In this document: positions 7,645-16,425 of the stretch, one piece after another
Layout: every line of letters begins with the position of its first letter
Numbering within the stretch: position 1 is the first letter of the stretch
From: Thermoplasmata archaeon
Lineage (GTDB): Archaea; Thermoplasmatota; Thermoplasmata; Thermoplasmatales; Thermoplasmataceae
Reading direction: 5' to 3'
NCBI GenBank assembly: GCA_021802055.1
Contig: JAKAAY010000003.1
Location: 26,720 to 90,719 of the forward strand
Length of the DNA stretch: 64,000 bases
Made by a program: the position numbers and the translations under genes
Notes under the pieces: generated by a model
The model's database searches: none
The model's input: only the letters and a program-made list of their open reading frames with translations
What the model was told of the DNA's origin: nothing

Positions 7645-10317
7645 ATGAATGTGAACAAGAAATACGTCTATCTTTACGAGGAAGGAAGCAGGGAAATGGT
7701 AGAACTCCTGGGTGGAAAGGGAGCAGGTCTGGCTGAAATGCACAATCTGGGCCTCAACGTTCCCGAAGGCTTCACAATAATAACGGAAGCGTGCAGGGAT
7801 TTCCTTAAGAACGGAAAATTTCCGGAGGGAATGCTGGAGCAGGTGATGGAAACCCTCCACAAGGTCGAGGAAAGATCTGGGAAGAAGTTCGGAGACGCCT
7901 CCAACCCCCTCCTGGTCTCAGTACGTTCAGGCGCTCCCGTAAGCATGCCAGGGATGATGGACACGATCCTTAATGTAGGCCTCAATGACAACACGGTTCG
8001 TGGCCTCGCTTCAAAGACTTCAGACGAAAGGTTTGCCCTGGATTCATACAGGCGACTGATACAGATGTTCGGGAGTGTAGTCATGGCACTTCCAAAGGCT
8101 GAATTCGAGCACACGCTTGAGGAGATCAAGAGGAAAAATTCACTCAGGTATGACAGCGAACTGAATCCTGAGCGGTTGAGAGAACTCATTGGACTTTATC
8201 ATGGGGTTTACAGCAAGCACGGGAAGGTATTCCCGCAGGATCCGGTTAAGCAGCTCACTCTTTCCATGGAAGCAGTTTTCCGGTCATGGAATTCTGACAG
8301 AGCCGTAGCATACAGGGAGATCAGCAATATACCTGACACCATGGGAACTGCAATCAGCGTAGTTTCAATGGTATTTGGAAACATGGGCAACGATTCTGCC
8401 ACCGGGGTGGCGTTCACAAGAGACCCTAACACTGGAGACCGCCGCCTCTTTGCTGAATATCTCACCAATGCCCAGGGAGAAGATGTGGTATCCGGGTCCA
8501 GGACGCCAAGATCCATAGCAGACATGGAAAAGGAGCTCCCTGATGCGTACCGTACCCTCGTGGATTATGTGGGGAAGCTTGAGGATCATTACAGGGACAT
8601 GATGGACATAGAATTCACAGTGGAGAAGGGGAGGCTGTACCTGCTGCAGACCAGAGTAGGAAAGAGGACCGCAAGAGCCTCAGTGAAGATTGCGGTGGAC
8701 CTGGTCAACGAGGGAAAGATCGATCGCAGGGAGGCGGTTCTGAGGATCACTCCTGAAACACTCAACATCACGCTCCACCCTCAGCTCAGAAAGGACCCAA
8801 AAAACGTTCCGGCAGGAAAAGGTCTGGCCGCCTCACCTGGGGCTGCAATCGGTGAGATTGTTTTCTCCTCAGACCGGGCTGTCGAACTCTCAAAGCAGAA
8901 GAGGAAGCTCATACTCGTTAGGCCGGAAACCACTGCAGACGATGTCAGGGGTATGTCCTGTTCAGAAGGTTTTCTCACACAGAAAGGTGGAATGACCTCA
9001 CACGCAGCGGTGGTGGCAAGGGCCATGGGAAAACCAGCAGTTGTAGGTGCCGAGATGATAAGGGTGGATGCAAGTGCAAAGACCATGAAGGTCAACGGCC
9101 TGGAGTTCCGCGAGGGTGACATCATAACGGTTGACGGCACTGCTGGAGAATTTTATAAGGGTAAGCTGGAACTGGAATCCTCGTCAAACTCTCCAGAAGT
9201 TTCCAAACTGCTTGAGTTTGCGGATGACTTCAGGAGGCTAGGAGTCAGGGCAAACGCCAACACGCCTGAGGAAGCGGTCATGGCCAGGTTACATGGTGCT
9301 GAGGGGATAGGACTTGCTAGAACGGAACGGATGTTTCTGGGAAACGATCGCATCCAGATCATGAGAAATATGATCATGAGCAGGTCGCAGAAAGAGAGGA
9401 AAGAGCATCTGGACAGGCTGCTCCCTATGCAGGTCTCTGATTTTACCGAGTTTTTCAGGTCCATGGCGGGCTTCCCCGTCATCATCAGGCTCCTTGATCC
9501 TCCTCTCCACGAATTCCTGCCGGAAAAGGAGCAGATAATGACAGAAATCTTCGACATAAGACTGAGGACTGCAGACAGGCCGGAAGGCAAAGACAGGGAA
9601 CGTCTGGCAGAACTCACGGATCTCCTAAAGACTGTAAGGATCCTCGAGGAGTTCAACCCTATGCTTGGTTTCAGGGGGTGCAGGGTCGGGATAGTATTCC
9701 CTGAAATTTATGATATGCAGACAAAGGCAATACTGCAGGCGGCACTCAAGGTGGTGGAGGAGGGTAAGGATATTCTCCCGGAGATCATGATACCGCTGGT
9801 GGGGCACAGCAATGAACTGAAGAAGATCAGGAGCAGGCTTGAGGATGTTGCCAGGCAGTTCCTTGGAAGCAGGAAGCTCAAGTATAAGTTCGGCACCATG
9901 GTGGAAATACCCAGGGCCTGTGTTACAGCAGACGAAATAGCAAAGCATGCAGACTTCTTCTCCTTCGGGACCAACGATCTTACGCAGATGACGTTCGGAT
10001 ATAGCAGGGACGATGCCGAAGGCAAATTCCTTGCAAACTATGTAGAGGAGGGAATCCTGCCTGAGGATCCTTTCAGCAGCGTTGACCAGGAAGGCGTAGG
10101 GGAGCTGATGAAGATGGCGGTAAGCAGAGGGAGGTCCACCAACAGGGATCTTGAAATAGGCATATGCGGAGAACAGGGAGGCGATCCAAAGACCATCGAG
10201 TTCTGCCACAGGATCGGCCTTGATTACGTATCAGCCTCGCCGTTCCGGATACCCATTGCAAGGCTCGCCGCTGCAAGGGCTGCTTTGGAGAATGCGCCGC
10301 TGGCAAGGTCAAAATAG
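7645..10317 (+). CDS. ppdK: Pyruvate, phosphate dikinase
   Basis: 890 residues, full length for PPDK, which interconverts pyruvate + ATP + Pi and PEP + AMP + PPi. The N-terminal ATP-grasp domain begins LGGKGAGLAEM (residue 23) and contains VSVRSGAPVSMPGMMDTILN. The swivelling phosphohistidine domain has GGMTSHAAVVARAMGKPAV with the catalytic His at residue 453. The C-terminal TIM barrel carries GLARTERMF, MLGFRGCRVG, FGTMVEIPRA, FFSFGTNDLTQMTFGYSRDD and GICGEQGGD. Together with the pyruvate kinase in this window it closes a PEP/pyruvate node, and with the membrane pyrophosphatase it ties PPi to carbon flux. Upstream DNA is AT-rich (7601-7640) and fits a leaderless or short-leader promoter; a short T run follows the stop. 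Confidence 0.96.
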   Translation: MNVNKKYVYLYEEGSREMVELLGGKGAGLAEMHNLGLNVPEGFTIITEACRDFLKNGKFPEGMLEQVMETLHKVEERSGKKFGDASNPLLVSVRSGAPVSMPGMMDTILNVGLNDNTVRGLASKTSDERFALDSYRRLIQMFGSVVMALPKAEFEHTLEEIKRKNSLRYDSELNPERLRELIGLYHGVYSKHGKVFPQDPVKQLTLSMEAVFRSWNSDRAVAYREISNIPDTMGTAISVVSMVFGNMGNDSATGVAFTRDPNTGDRRLFAEYLTNAQGEDVVSGSRTPRSIADMEKELPDAYRTLVDYVGKLEDHYRDMMDIEFTVEKGRLYLLQTRVGKRTARASVKIAVDLVNEGKIDRREAVLRITPETLNITLHPQLRKDPKNVPAGKGLAASPGAAIGEIVFSSDRAVELSKQKRKLILVRPETTADDVRGMSCSEGFLTQKGGMTSHAAVVARAMGKPAVVGAEMIRVDASAKTMKVNGLEFREGDIITVDGTAGEFYKGKLELESSSNSPEVSKLLEFADDFRRLGVRANANTPEEAVMARLHGAEGIGLARTERMFLGNDRIQIMRNMIMSRSQKERKEHLDRLLPMQVSDFTEFFRSMAGFPVIIRLLDPPLHEFLPEKEQIMTEIFDIRLRTADRPEGKDRERLAELTDLLKTVRILEEFNPMLGFRGCRVGIVFPEIYDMQTKAILQAALKVVEEGKDILPEIMIPLVGHSNELKKIRSRLEDVARQFLGSRKLKYKFGTMVEIPRACVTADEIAKHADFFSFGTNDLTQMTFGYSRDDAEGKFLANYVEEGILPEDPFSSVDQEGVGELMKMAVSRGRSTNRDLEIGICGEQGGDPKTIEFCHRIGLDYVSASPFRIPIARLAAARAALENAPLARSK

Positions 10318-10355
10318 GGGTTTTTCGTGGGCATGGTATTCCAGGTTAATCCATG

Positions 10356-10402
10356 CCATAATTCTGTAAGTCAAGTCCACTTACTTCGGTCGGAAGTTAT
10401 GG
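10356..10402 (+). ncRNA. Possible three-way-junction RNA or operator between ppdK and MFS gene
   Basis: An outer stem CCATAA (10356-10361) / TTATGG (10397-10402) encloses two hairpins. The first is GTAAGT (10366-10371) / ACTTAC (10379-10384). The second is CTTC / GAAG at about 10384-10396, sharing one base with the first. Another inverted repeat, GGCATGG (10330-10336) / CCATGCC (10351-10357), overlaps the outer stem as an alternative partner. The arrangement suggests a folded leader RNA or switching structure in the 192-base gap, but no known class is recognised. The strand is assumed from the flanking genes. Confidence 0.3.
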
Positions 10403-10509
10403 TCTGACAGCTCCATGTAACCTGAGATTTCTTACGATTCGCGGATAGCCCTCCGGTTGTTCGGCAAAATATTTCAAATCAACGTTTATTTGCCAGGGGC
10501 AATTCCAGA

Positions 10510-11778
10510 TTGAACCCGTCAACGAAGGTTCAGTCAGGCATGAATGTAAACGACCTTAGAAAAGCGCTTCTGTTCAATGTTGGAGAACTATGGGCAGTAT
10601 CATCAGCATCCATGATACGCTCAATCGGAATGGGCATGAGCTGGCCTTTTCTTGCAATATTCCTTCACAATGAGGAACATATCCCCATATACTACGTTGG
10701 TCTGCTGTTCACTCTTTCCACCGTTGTTTCAATTACCTTCAGCATGGTTGGAGGAGGGCTTTCAGACAGGTTCGGGAGGAAGGGCATGCTGTTGACGGGA
10801 AGCATGCTGGGAGCCGGCCTCTACATGGTTCTCGCTTCCCTTGTTTTCCAGGGTTCGCCCGTCTTCTACATTGAACTGCTATTCGTATTGTCAAACATCT
10901 CCGGAGCCTTCGTTTTTCCCGCGGCATCGGCTCTCGTATCCGATGTGACCTCAGAGTCCCAGAGAACCATGGCATACAGCCTTTACAGGATCATGTCAAA
11001 CGTGGGATGGGCCGTTGGGCCACTTGTGGGCGGCTTTATCTACGATTCCGGAATGTACTATATATTCGCGCTGCTCTCGCTCACGAGTATTGCGCAGTTC
11101 AGCATTGTGCTGCTTTACGTGAAGAAACGGGAGGGAACCAGCAGAAACCTTGGAAGGCTTGACAGTTTTCTCGTGGTTGACAAATACCTTATTGCCTTTG
11201 CTTCAGGGACATTCTTCGTGACACTGATCGCTTCCCAGTTTTCTGTAACCCTGCCTATATTCGCAACCAATGTTGTCAGCATACCCACAAACCAGATAGG
11301 TTACATATACGCTGTAAACGGCTTCATAGTGGTCGCAGGCCAGTACCCCATGTCTTGGCTTCTCCGGCACATGAACGACATAAACGTTATGGTCCTGGGC
11401 TCTGCATTCTATGCCCTAGGTTACTTCCTCATAGGCTTTTCTCATGATCTGCTGGGCATCATGCTGGACATGGTTATCATAACGGTTGGAGAGAATCTTA
11501 CTTCCCCCGGAATGAACTCAGTGGTCTCAAAGATAGCACCGAAGGACAAGGTGGGCCGTTACATGGGGTTCCTCAGCATGATGAACTCATCGGGGCGTGC
11601 AATCGGCCCTTCCATAGGAACTGTGCTCATGTTTATCTTCGCTTACCAGGGATTCGAGGTATGGACGTCCCTGAGTATGCTGGGAGTCGCAGCGGTATTT
11701 ATCCTGCTTGCGGTAAAAACGCCAGTCACTAGAAGGGCAGATGAACTCCGTAATCCAGAGACAGCTGTCTCACAGTGA
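10510..11778 (+). CDS. Major facilitator superfamily transporter
   Basis: 422 residues (TTG start at 10510; an ATG at 10540 gives 412). It has twelve predicted membrane segments. Between helices 2 and 3 is GGGLSDRFGRKGMLLTG, the MFS signature loop (G-x3-D-R-x-G-R-[RK]), about residue 77. A second half-repeat follows a central loop near residue 200. It moves a small solute across the cytoplasmic membrane by uniport, symport or antiport. Its position between ppdK and the Entner-Doudoroff genes makes a sugar, sugar acid or drug plausible, but the substrate cannot be read from the sequence. Confidence 0.85.
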   Translation: MNPSTKVQSGMNVNDLRKALLFNVGELWAVSSASMIRSIGMGMSWPFLAIFLHNEEHIPIYYVGLLFTLSTVVSITFSMVGGGLSDRFGRKGMLLTGSMLGAGLYMVLASLVFQGSPVFYIELLFVLSNISGAFVFPAASALVSDVTSESQRTMAYSLYRIMSNVGWAVGPLVGGFIYDSGMYYIFALLSLTSIAQFSIVLLYVKKREGTSRNLGRLDSFLVVDKYLIAFASGTFFVTLIASQFSVTLPIFATNVVSIPTNQIGYIYAVNGFIVVAGQYPMSWLLRHMNDINVMVLGSAFYALGYFLIGFSHDLLGIMLDMVIITVGENLTSPGMNSVVSKIAPKDKVGRYMGFLSMMNSSGRAIGPSIGTVLMFIFAYQGFEVWTSLSMLGVAAVFILLAVKTPVTRRADELRNPETAVSQ

Positions 11779-11867
11779 ATAGACACGGACTGATCTGCTA
11801 ATGGCATCTGTACAGTTCCCTGCATATGCAGATACCTCGCTTCACTCCTCGACAGGTGGAAAGGGGA

Positions 11868-12734
11868 CTACAGATAATACAGGATGAGCGCAATCAGGAA
11901 CAGGAACCCGATGAACGCATTTGCACCGAGAAACGACATCCTGATGCTCCTCTCGTCCCCTGGTTTGACGATGACATGCTGAAACAGTATCAGCCCAATG
12001 ATGGGAACGAGCATAAGGTAATACCAGATGGATCTGATGTACAGGGCAAGGACAAGGAATGCCAGTGCAGTGACTGCATGAACTACTGCGGAGATTGCGA
12101 GTCCTTTTTTTACGCCATATCGGGTCATCACGGTCTTGAGACCATTGATCCTGTCGAATTCTATGTCAGGGATGACATAGATCATATCGAATCCACCGAT
12201 CCAGAGGGAAGATGCAAGGAATACGAGGTAAATCTCAGGGCTGGTTGGAATCACCGGCATAATCGCCAAGTATCCGCCTAATACGCCCACACCAATGGTG
12301 AATCCCATGTAAAGGTGTCTCCACGGTGTGTACTTCTTGAGGAGTGGATCCGTGAGGAAGAGGAGGAGAACAATGGGGGACAGGAGAAACACCAGCCTGT
12401 TGAGAAGATACGCCGAAACCTCAAAGATCACTGCAAATACAATGGTGAGCTGGACGGCAGTTGAACCTTTTATGACACCGGTTACAAGCGGCCAGGTCTT
12501 CTTCCGGGGGTTGATCACATCATATTTCTTTCCCAGTATCCTGTTGACGGACATTGCGGTGGCCCTAGCACTGACAGCCGCCACCGTGATGATAAGGAAA
12601 CTAAGAAGGTTGTATTCTCCCTGTGACGCGATCACAGCCCCAGACCAGACAAACGGCAGATCAAAGACGGTGTGCTCGAATTTGACATACTCCAGGAATT
12701 TCCTCAGCGAGATCAAAGGCCAAACCTTTTCCAC
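11868..12734 (-). CDS. UbiA-family prenyltransferase
   Basis: 288 residues with about eight membrane helices. The N-terminus YVKFEHTVFDLPFVWSGA is typical of UbiA aromatic prenyltransferases. The first polyprenyl-diphosphate motif is NRILGKKYDVINPRKKTW (usual NRxxDxxxDxxNPRT); Gly stands where the first Asp normally is. The second motif, DMIYVIPDIEFD, is intact. The enzyme joins a polyprenyl chain to an aromatic acceptor in quinone synthesis. Its start lies inside the end of the UbiD gene (22-base overlap), so decarboxylase and prenyltransferase are produced together, consistent with respiratory quinone biosynthesis. The acceptor is unknown. Confidence 0.85.
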   Translation of the reverse strand: MEKVWPLISLRKFLEYVKFEHTVFDLPFVWSGAVIASQGEYNLLSFLIITVAAVSARATAMSVNRILGKKYDVINPRKKTWPLVTGVIKGSTAVQLTIVFAVIFEVSAYLLNRLVFLLSPIVLLLFLTDPLLKKYTPWRHLYMGFTIGVGVLGGYLAIMPVIPTSPEIYLVFLASSLWIGGFDMIYVIPDIEFDRINGLKTVMTRYGVKKGLAISAVVHAVTALAFLVLALYIRSIWYYLMLVPIIGLILFQHVIVKPGDERSIRMSFLGANAFIGFLFLIALILYYL

Positions 12735-14152
12735 TTCTCTTTGACCATCTTGTCCACGTCTTCTGACATCTGGAGCACGTCAGGCCATACTCTCTCGTAT
12801 CCCTCAGCCTTCACTTTCTTTGTGGCATCTATGCCCATTTTGGAGCCATAGTTGATCTTTGGGGAGGCGTGATCCAGGGTGTCTGTGATGGTACCTGGAA
12901 CTATGAGAATGTCCCTGTCGGGGTCAATCCTCGTGGACATTGCCCAGAGAAGCTCCTTTCTATCATGTATGTTCACGTCACTGTCGACCACCACTATGAT
13001 CTTGGAGAACATCAGCTGTCCCATTCCCCACAGGGAGAACATTACTTTCTTGGCGTGGCCGGGATAACGCTTTCTGATGGACACTGCCAGGATGTTGTGG
13101 AAGACCCCTTCCTCCATTGTATTCATGTCAACTATTTCCGGGATCTGGGTCTGTACAAGCGGCAGGAACATCCTCTCAACAGCCTTGCCTATTATGACGT
13201 CCTCATGCCATAGCTTCCCCACAATGGTGGTCGGATATACCCTGTTCTTCTTCTCTACCATGCGCTTGACATGGAATACCGGAAATTCATCCTGAAGGGA
13301 GTAATATCCGGTGTGGTCTCCAAATGGCCCTTCAACCCTGGTCTCGGACGGATCAACATATCCCTCCAGGACGACTTCAAAGTTCTCAGGATATTCCAGG
13401 TCAACGCTCTGGCCCTTGACCAGATCAAGCCTTTTCCTCCCCACGATCCCTCTGAACGAGAATTCATCTATTCCATCAGGAACTGGGGCAACAGCAGAAA
13501 ACATGGTCAGCGGATCGGTGCCTATGACCACTGCGACATCCATGGTTCCTTTCTTGCCCCCCTGCTTTGCAAAGTGGCCCGCACCGCCCTTGTGAATGTG
13601 CCAGTGCATGCCAGCAGTCTCCTGGTCATACACCTGCATCCTGTACATCCCAACGTTCCTGGTACCGGTCTCAGGGTCCTTGGTTACAACCAATGGAAGG
13701 GTGATAAACCGGCCTGCATCCTGTGGCCATGTTTTTGTTATGGGATACCTGCCAAGATCAACCCTGTCAAGAACCTCGTGCCCGGAACCCACGCTGCCAG
13801 AGACCTTGGGCCTGACCCCGCTGAGTTCCCTGAACATCTCGATACCTCTCGATATTATGGATTCATTGCTTTCCGGGGCCCTGACCAGGTTGCTCAAGCG
13901 CTGCCCAATGCTGAACGGGTCATCGCCCAGGATTGCATTCATCTTTTCCTTTGTGGAAAAAAGGTTTCCCACTGCCGGGACAAAACTCCCCTTGACCCTG
14001 TTGAACAAAAGGCTTCTCCCTTTGCCAATCCTTTCCTCCTCACTGAGAATATGGGTCAGTTCAAGCTCAGGATCGACCTCGTCATTGATAAGAACCAGAT
14101 CATTGTTTTTGGACAGATATTTCAGGTAATCCTGGAGGCTGTCGAAAGTCAT
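12713..14152 (-). CDS. ubiD: UbiD-family prenylated-FMN decarboxylase
   Basis: 479 residues, normal for UbiD, which decarboxylates an aromatic or alpha,beta-unsaturated acid using prenylated FMN. Recognisable blocks include a central MYRMQVYDQETAGMHWHIHK (near residue 200), VVIGTDPL, EGPFGDHTGYYS and HEDVIIGKAVERMFLPL. The prFMN synthase partner UbiX is not in the window and must be elsewhere. It is the first gene of a two-gene operon with the UbiA prenyltransferase, an arrangement that fits quinone head-group synthesis. Confidence 0.9.
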   Translation of the reverse strand: MTFDSLQDYLKYLSKNNDLVLINDEVDPELELTHILSEEERIGKGRSLLFNRVKGSFVPAVGNLFSTKEKMNAILGDDPFSIGQRLSNLVRAPESNESIISRGIEMFRELSGVRPKVSGSVGSGHEVLDRVDLGRYPITKTWPQDAGRFITLPLVVTKDPETGTRNVGMYRMQVYDQETAGMHWHIHKGGAGHFAKQGGKKGTMDVAVVIGTDPLTMFSAVAPVPDGIDEFSFRGIVGRKRLDLVKGQSVDLEYPENFEVVLEGYVDPSETRVEGPFGDHTGYYSLQDEFPVFHVKRMVEKKNRVYPTTIVGKLWHEDVIIGKAVERMFLPLVQTQIPEIVDMNTMEEGVFHNILAVSIRKRYPGHAKKVMFSLWGMGQLMFSKIIVVVDSDVNIHDRKELLWAMSTRIDPDRDILIVPGTITDTLDHASPKINYGSKMGIDATKKVKAEGYERVWPDVLQMSEDVDKMVKEKWKRFGL

Positions 14153-14186
14153 GGAGTGATATAGCCATCCTGCATTTTATCTTTAA

Positions 14187-15053
14187 TCAGGAGGAAGGGG
14201 TTATAAACCCATCTATTGCCAGCATCACTGACTGGTCAGGCTCAGACATTGGAGTCCTGTATCCTCCGGAAATTCCAGTGGCACGGTATGTTCCATAATA
14301 GTAACCCGACGGGAAAGTGGAGAGATTAAGTGCATGCATCAGTGGCACAACCTTTTTGTTATGGATCGCAGATGATTCCAGAAAATTGCCTCTGTCAAAC
14401 AGATCCCTCAGGTTTTGTGCGTCCGATGTCAGGTTGGTTGTACCACACACACCCCCATCTGCACCCATGGCCAGTGAGGCAAGCAGCATATCGTCCTGTC
14501 CCTGAAGAAGCTTGAACTTCTTTGTCCGCGATGCATTCAGGTCGGAGAAATAACGCATGTCGGCCGAACTTTCCTTCATGCCAAGAACGCCGTCGAACTC
14601 GTCCTTCAATTCGAGAGCCAGATCAATGGGTATCTGGGTCCCGGCCAGCTGAGGTATGTTGTATAGGTAAAATCTGAACTCCGTGGAAGAAAAGACTGAG
14701 CGGAAAAAATCCCGCATTTCAGTCCTGCCCGGCCTGATGTAGTACGGGGGCATGATAACGCCGCAGTAAGCCCCGCAATCTTCAGCATGCCGGGAAAGAA
14801 GAATGGCTTCTTCCGCATTGGGAGAGCCAACGCCAACGTACACAGGAAGTCTTGTATGCTGCACCACAAACTCAGTAAATTTCTTCCTCTCCTCCACAGA
14901 AAGCCATGGAAACAGGCCAGTGGAGCCAAGAGGAAACAGAGCATCCACCCGGGACGATTCCAGTCTCCTTATGAGCAGTCCGGCCGCGTCGTAATCAATG
15001 TTCCCCCTGCTGTCGAATGGCGTGATCATCGGTGTGATGAGAAGCGAAGTCAT
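14187..15053 (-). CDS. kdgA: 2-keto-3-deoxygluconate aldolase (DHDPS/NAL superfamily)
   Basis: 288 residues from ATG 15053. A TIM-barrel class I aldolase: LGSTGLFPWLSVEER near residue 40, the Tyr of FYLYNIPQLAG near 130 and the Schiff-base Lys of LGMKESSADMRY near 157 are all visible. Homologues in Thermoplasma and Sulfolobus split 2-keto-3-deoxygluconate into pyruvate and glyceraldehyde. That activity is favoured here because the gene is divergent from gluconate dehydratase and next to glycerate 2-kinase. Dihydrodipicolinate synthase is the alternative but is less likely. The frame continues upstream to 15119; the TATA-like TTATGTA at about 15075-15082 lies inside that extension, so ATG 15053 is preferred. 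Confidence 0.85.
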   Translation of the reverse strand: MTSLLITPMITPFDSRGNIDYDAAGLLIRRLESSRVDALFPLGSTGLFPWLSVEERKKFTEFVVQHTRLPVYVGVGSPNAEEAILLSRHAEDCGAYCGVIMPPYYIRPGRTEMRDFFRSVFSSTEFRFYLYNIPQLAGTQIPIDLALELKDEFDGVLGMKESSADMRYFSDLNASRTKKFKLLQGQDDMLLASLAMGADGGVCGTTNLTSDAQNLRDLFDRGNFLESSAIHNKKVVPLMHALNLSTFPSGYYYGTYRATGISGGYRTPMSEPDQSVMLAIDGFITPSS

Positions 15054-15219
15054 AATTCTCAATCTTGGGATCATACATAAGCGTTGGTCAGCAAGCGGAG
15101 GAAACCGTTGATGACCCATTGGGCAGCTCTAATGCGCTGGTTTCCGGCAAGCCAAGGGAATACGCAACATAGATATCAGATTACCCCAACCCTTCAATAA
15201 GATAGCGGGATGATCACCC

Positions 15220-16419
15220 ATGTCAGGAAAGATAAATCAGGTAGAGGTGATAGAACTCGGAGACAGAAGCAAGGAAAGCTCATCGCCTTGGAGTTCCACG
15301 ATGCTACTGGTCAGGCTCACAACGGACGATGGCCTAGTAGGATACGGAGAGGCGCCGACCACATTCTCAACACTCTCCGTCTTGGGAAGCATGAAAGAGG
15401 TGGAGAGAATATTCAATGGTGCAGACTTTTTCAACATCGAACACAATATGGATGAATTTTACAGGAACTCATTCTATCTTACAAAATCTTTTCAGGATAC
15501 CGCTGCATTAAGCGCATTCGAAATTGCGAGCTGGGACCTCATCGGCAAGTCACTGGGGTCGCCTGTATATAACCTGCTGGGAGGGAAAATGCGGGAGAGT
15601 CTACGTGCGTATGCTAACGGCTGGTATTCAGACTGCATCACCCCTGAGGACTTCGTAAACGCGGGCAGGAAGGTTGTTTCATCCGGATTCACAGCGATGA
15701 AATTCGATCCTTTCGGGTCAAGCTTTGATCACCTCCCGGAAGAAGGCCTGAAAACCGCAAAGGCCATAGTGTCTTCGCTGAGGAGCGAGCTCGGTGAAAA
15801 GGTGGATCTTCTCATAGAGTGCCATGGGAGATTCTCGCCGCGGTATGCTATGAAGGTGGCGGAAGCAATGAAGGAATTCGGCGTATTCTTTATTGAGGAA
15901 CCTGTCCACCCGGAAATGGAACATGCACTGCCGGAGATCCGGAGCATGAATGTGCCAGTGGCTCTAGGAGAGCGCCTGCTGAACAAGGAAGACTTTTCAA
16001 GGGTCATATCGCAGGGCATGGTCGATGTCATACAGCCCGACATAACAAACTGCAGGGGGATACTGGAGGGAAAGAAGATTGCGGCCATTGCAGACTCATT
16101 CGGGGTGCAGGTTGCATTCCACAACGCATTTGGGCCTGTCCAGACGGCAGCGACACTGAACCTTGACTACTCAATCAGAAATTTCCTCATACAGGAGAGC
16201 TTCGACTACTTCTGGCCAGAATGGAAGAAGAACCTTGTAAGGTCAGGCTATTCATTGGATCGGGGCTTTTTGAAACTTGACGGCAAGCCCGGCATAGGTG
16301 TGGAGATCGACGAAAAAATACTGGATGAGCACATTGTTGACGGAATAGAGCCCTTTGATCCGGCTGAGCCGCCTTGGGTTGTGTCCAACACGTTTTCCAG
16401 GGCACCACGATTTCAGTGA
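15220..16419 (+). CDS. Gluconate dehydratase (enolase superfamily)
   Basis: 399 residues. The capping domain has LVRLTTDDGLVGYGEAP, and the barrel carries the metal ligands IECHGRF, FFIEEPVHPE and VALGERLLN in order, followed by VIQPDITNCRG and the His of VAFHNAFGPVQT. This ligand pattern and the length match gluconate/galactonate dehydratases of Thermoplasma and Sulfolobus, which convert D-gluconate to 2-keto-3-deoxygluconate. The gene is divergent from KDG aldolase and followed after six bases by glycerate 2-kinase, consistent with an operon for the non-phosphorylative Entner-Doudoroff route. Mandelate racemase-type activity on another sugar acid cannot be ruled out. Confidence 0.88.
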   Translation: MSGKINQVEVIELGDRSKESSSPWSSTMLLVRLTTDDGLVGYGEAPTTFSTLSVLGSMKEVERIFNGADFFNIEHNMDEFYRNSFYLTKSFQDTAALSAFEIASWDLIGKSLGSPVYNLLGGKMRESLRAYANGWYSDCITPEDFVNAGRKVVSSGFTAMKFDPFGSSFDHLPEEGLKTAKAIVSSLRSELGEKVDLLIECHGRFSPRYAMKVAEAMKEFGVFFIEEPVHPEMEHALPEIRSMNVPVALGERLLNKEDFSRVISQGMVDVIQPDITNCRGILEGKKIAAIADSFGVQVAFHNAFGPVQTAATLNLDYSIRNFLIQESFDYFWPEWKKNLVRSGYSLDRGFLKLDGKPGIGVEIDEKILDEHIVDGIEPFDPAEPPWVVSNTFSRAPRFQ

Positions 16420-16425
16420 TATATA

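Noticed and set aside
9625..10209. 194-codon minus-strand frame inside ppdK
   Set aside because: It lies wholly antisense to the conserved C-terminal barrel of PPDK and shows no protein motifs.
13271..14164. 297-codon plus-strand frame opposite ubiD
   Set aside because: It is antisense to a gene with clear UbiD motifs, has low-complexity composition and no recognisable domain; long antisense frames are common here because of codon bias.
15210..15455. 81-codon plus-strand frame at the start of the gluconate dehydratase gene
   Set aside because: It overlaps the enolase-superfamily N-terminal domain in another frame and has no motif.
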